DNA of 64,000 bases from Chakrabartia godavariana (GTDB lineage: Bacteria; Pseudomonadota; Alphaproteobacteria; Sphingomonadales; Sphingomonadaceae). The stretch lies in NCBI GenBank assembly GCA_005518185.1, contig RKSN01000002.1, forward strand, positions 620,001 to 684,000, read 5' to 3'. The first letter of the stretch is position 1, and each line of letters begins with the position of its first letter. The translations under genes and the position numbers were made by a program. Below are positions 63,555-64,000 of this stretch, one piece after another. Below the pieces are notes generated by a model, which saw only the letters and a list, made by a program, of their open reading frames with translations, had not been told where the DNA came from and made no database searches.

Positions 63555-64000
63555 GGCGCAGCCTCGTCTTTCTGGGTCTTCTTTTGGCGGCTGGATCCGT
63601 CCAGGCCCGTGAGGCGCTTGGCATCTTCGACGGCTGGGGCGCGTTTCGCGATGACACGCCCTATCGCTGCTTTGCCATTGCCGAGCCGGTCGAAAAGCCT
63701 GACGGCAAATGGCGGCCCTTTGCGAGCGTCGGCCATTGGCCCGACCGCAATGTGCGCAGCCAGCTACACATCCGCCTCAGCAGGGAACGGCGACCTTCGG
63801 CCGATGTCATGCTGACCGTGGGGGATCGCCGCTGGCGACTGGTCGCCGGGCCGTATGATGCCTGGGCACCCTCCCCCCGGCACGATGCCTTCATCATCGC
63901 CAAGATCCGCGCCGCGCGCTCAATGAGCGTCAGTTCGGTCGCAAAGGATGGCGGCGCCTTCGCCGACACCTATCGGCTCAAGGGCGCGGCAACCGCAATC
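63551..64000 (+). CDS. Exported protein, IalB-like, cut by the right edge
   Basis: 150 codons visible. Signal peptide RRSLVFLGLLLAAGSVQA, then a mature part with DGWGAFRDDTPYRCFAIAEPV, GKWRPFASVGHWP and VMLTVGDRRWRLVAG, which resembles the invasion-associated locus B fold of alphaproteobacteria. GTG start overlapping the phosphatase stop. The 3' end is outside the window; the assignment is tentative. Confidence 0.7.
   Translation, partial: MRRSLVFLGLLLAAGSVQAREALGIFDGWGAFRDDTPYRCFAIAEPVEKPDGKWRPFASVGHWPDRNVRSQLHIRLSRERRPSADVMLTVGDRRWRLVAGPYDAWAPSPRHDAFIIAKIRAARSMSVSSVAKDGGAFADTYRLKGAATAI

Noticed and set aside
1-64000. tRNA, rRNA, CRISPR, prophage or integrated element
   Set aside because: I looked for T-arm GTTCRA motifs with matching acceptor stems, regular spaced repeats, integrases, terminases and capsid genes and found none.

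Overview
The window is about 64 kb of GC-rich chromosomal DNA from an alphaproteobacterium, most likely a sphingomonad (Sphingomonadales). The pointers are PEPxxWA-type C-terminal sorting signals, the gene order of the nusA-infB translation operon, a TonB/ExbB/ExbD1/ExbD2 operon, DUF1285-Nudix-cca and folB-SDR clusters, and the intergenic palindromes CTGAGCxTGTCGAAG and CCCCTCC(N)GGAGGGG that are common in this group. I see no tRNA, rRNA, CRISPR array, integrase, transposase or phage gene. Genes are packed tightly, many with ATGA, GTGA, TGATG or TAATG overlaps.

Layout. 0-4.1 kb: intracellular PHB depolymerase (cut by the left edge), an ABC exporter and an Old Yellow Enzyme. 4.2-6.7 kb: the tonB-exbB-exbD-exbD energy-transduction operon. 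6.9-15.6 kb: housekeeping genes (folB with a pteridine-reductase-like SDR, GNAT, DUF1285, CoA-type Nudix, cca, parC, tesB) and a small PEP-CTERM-like protein. 15.7-17.5 kb: cyclophilin and RarD. 17.7-27.8 kb: rimP-nusA-ylxR-infB-rbfA-tdk-truB-rpsO-pnp on the minus strand. 28-32.9 kb: a PEPxxWA-CTERM protein, a PilZ protein, a lower-GC O-acyltransferase and DNA polymerase IV. 32.9-38.4 kb: two divergent two-component modules. 38.5-40.6 kb: a YghU-like GST and an aminotransferase.

40.6-50.3 kb is a sugar-utilisation island: a TonB-dependent receptor, a LacI regulator, GH68 fructosidase plus fructokinase-like ROK kinase, and an MFS transporter with galT and galK. Copies of the palindrome CAATCGATTG lie in front of the receptor (two copies), the GH68 operon and the MFS operon, so one LacI-type regulon probably joins outer-membrane uptake, inner-membrane transport, sucrose-type cleavage, fructose phosphorylation and galactose entry. 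The layout resembles the sux sucrose loci of Xanthomonas, with GH68 in place of amylosucrase and Leloir genes added.

50.3-64 kb: succinyl-CoA:3-ketoacid CoA-transferase, a VIT-family transporter, an SMP-30 protein, a secreted CshA/DUF11-type surface protein, a 2OG-Fe(II) oxygenase-like protein, an aldehyde dehydrogenase, small membrane proteins, a ThDP enzyme, a Nudix hydrolase, DUF4126, dnaN, a histidine phosphatase and a secreted protein cut by the right edge.

The most unusual observation is a palindromic repeat sitting in frame inside truB, adding about 33 residues to the pseudouridine synthase. Next are the shared-operator sugar regulon, a 23-bp dyad between the two divergent two-component modules, and a strong terminator in the leader of a 77-residue membrane protein that may end a small RNA.
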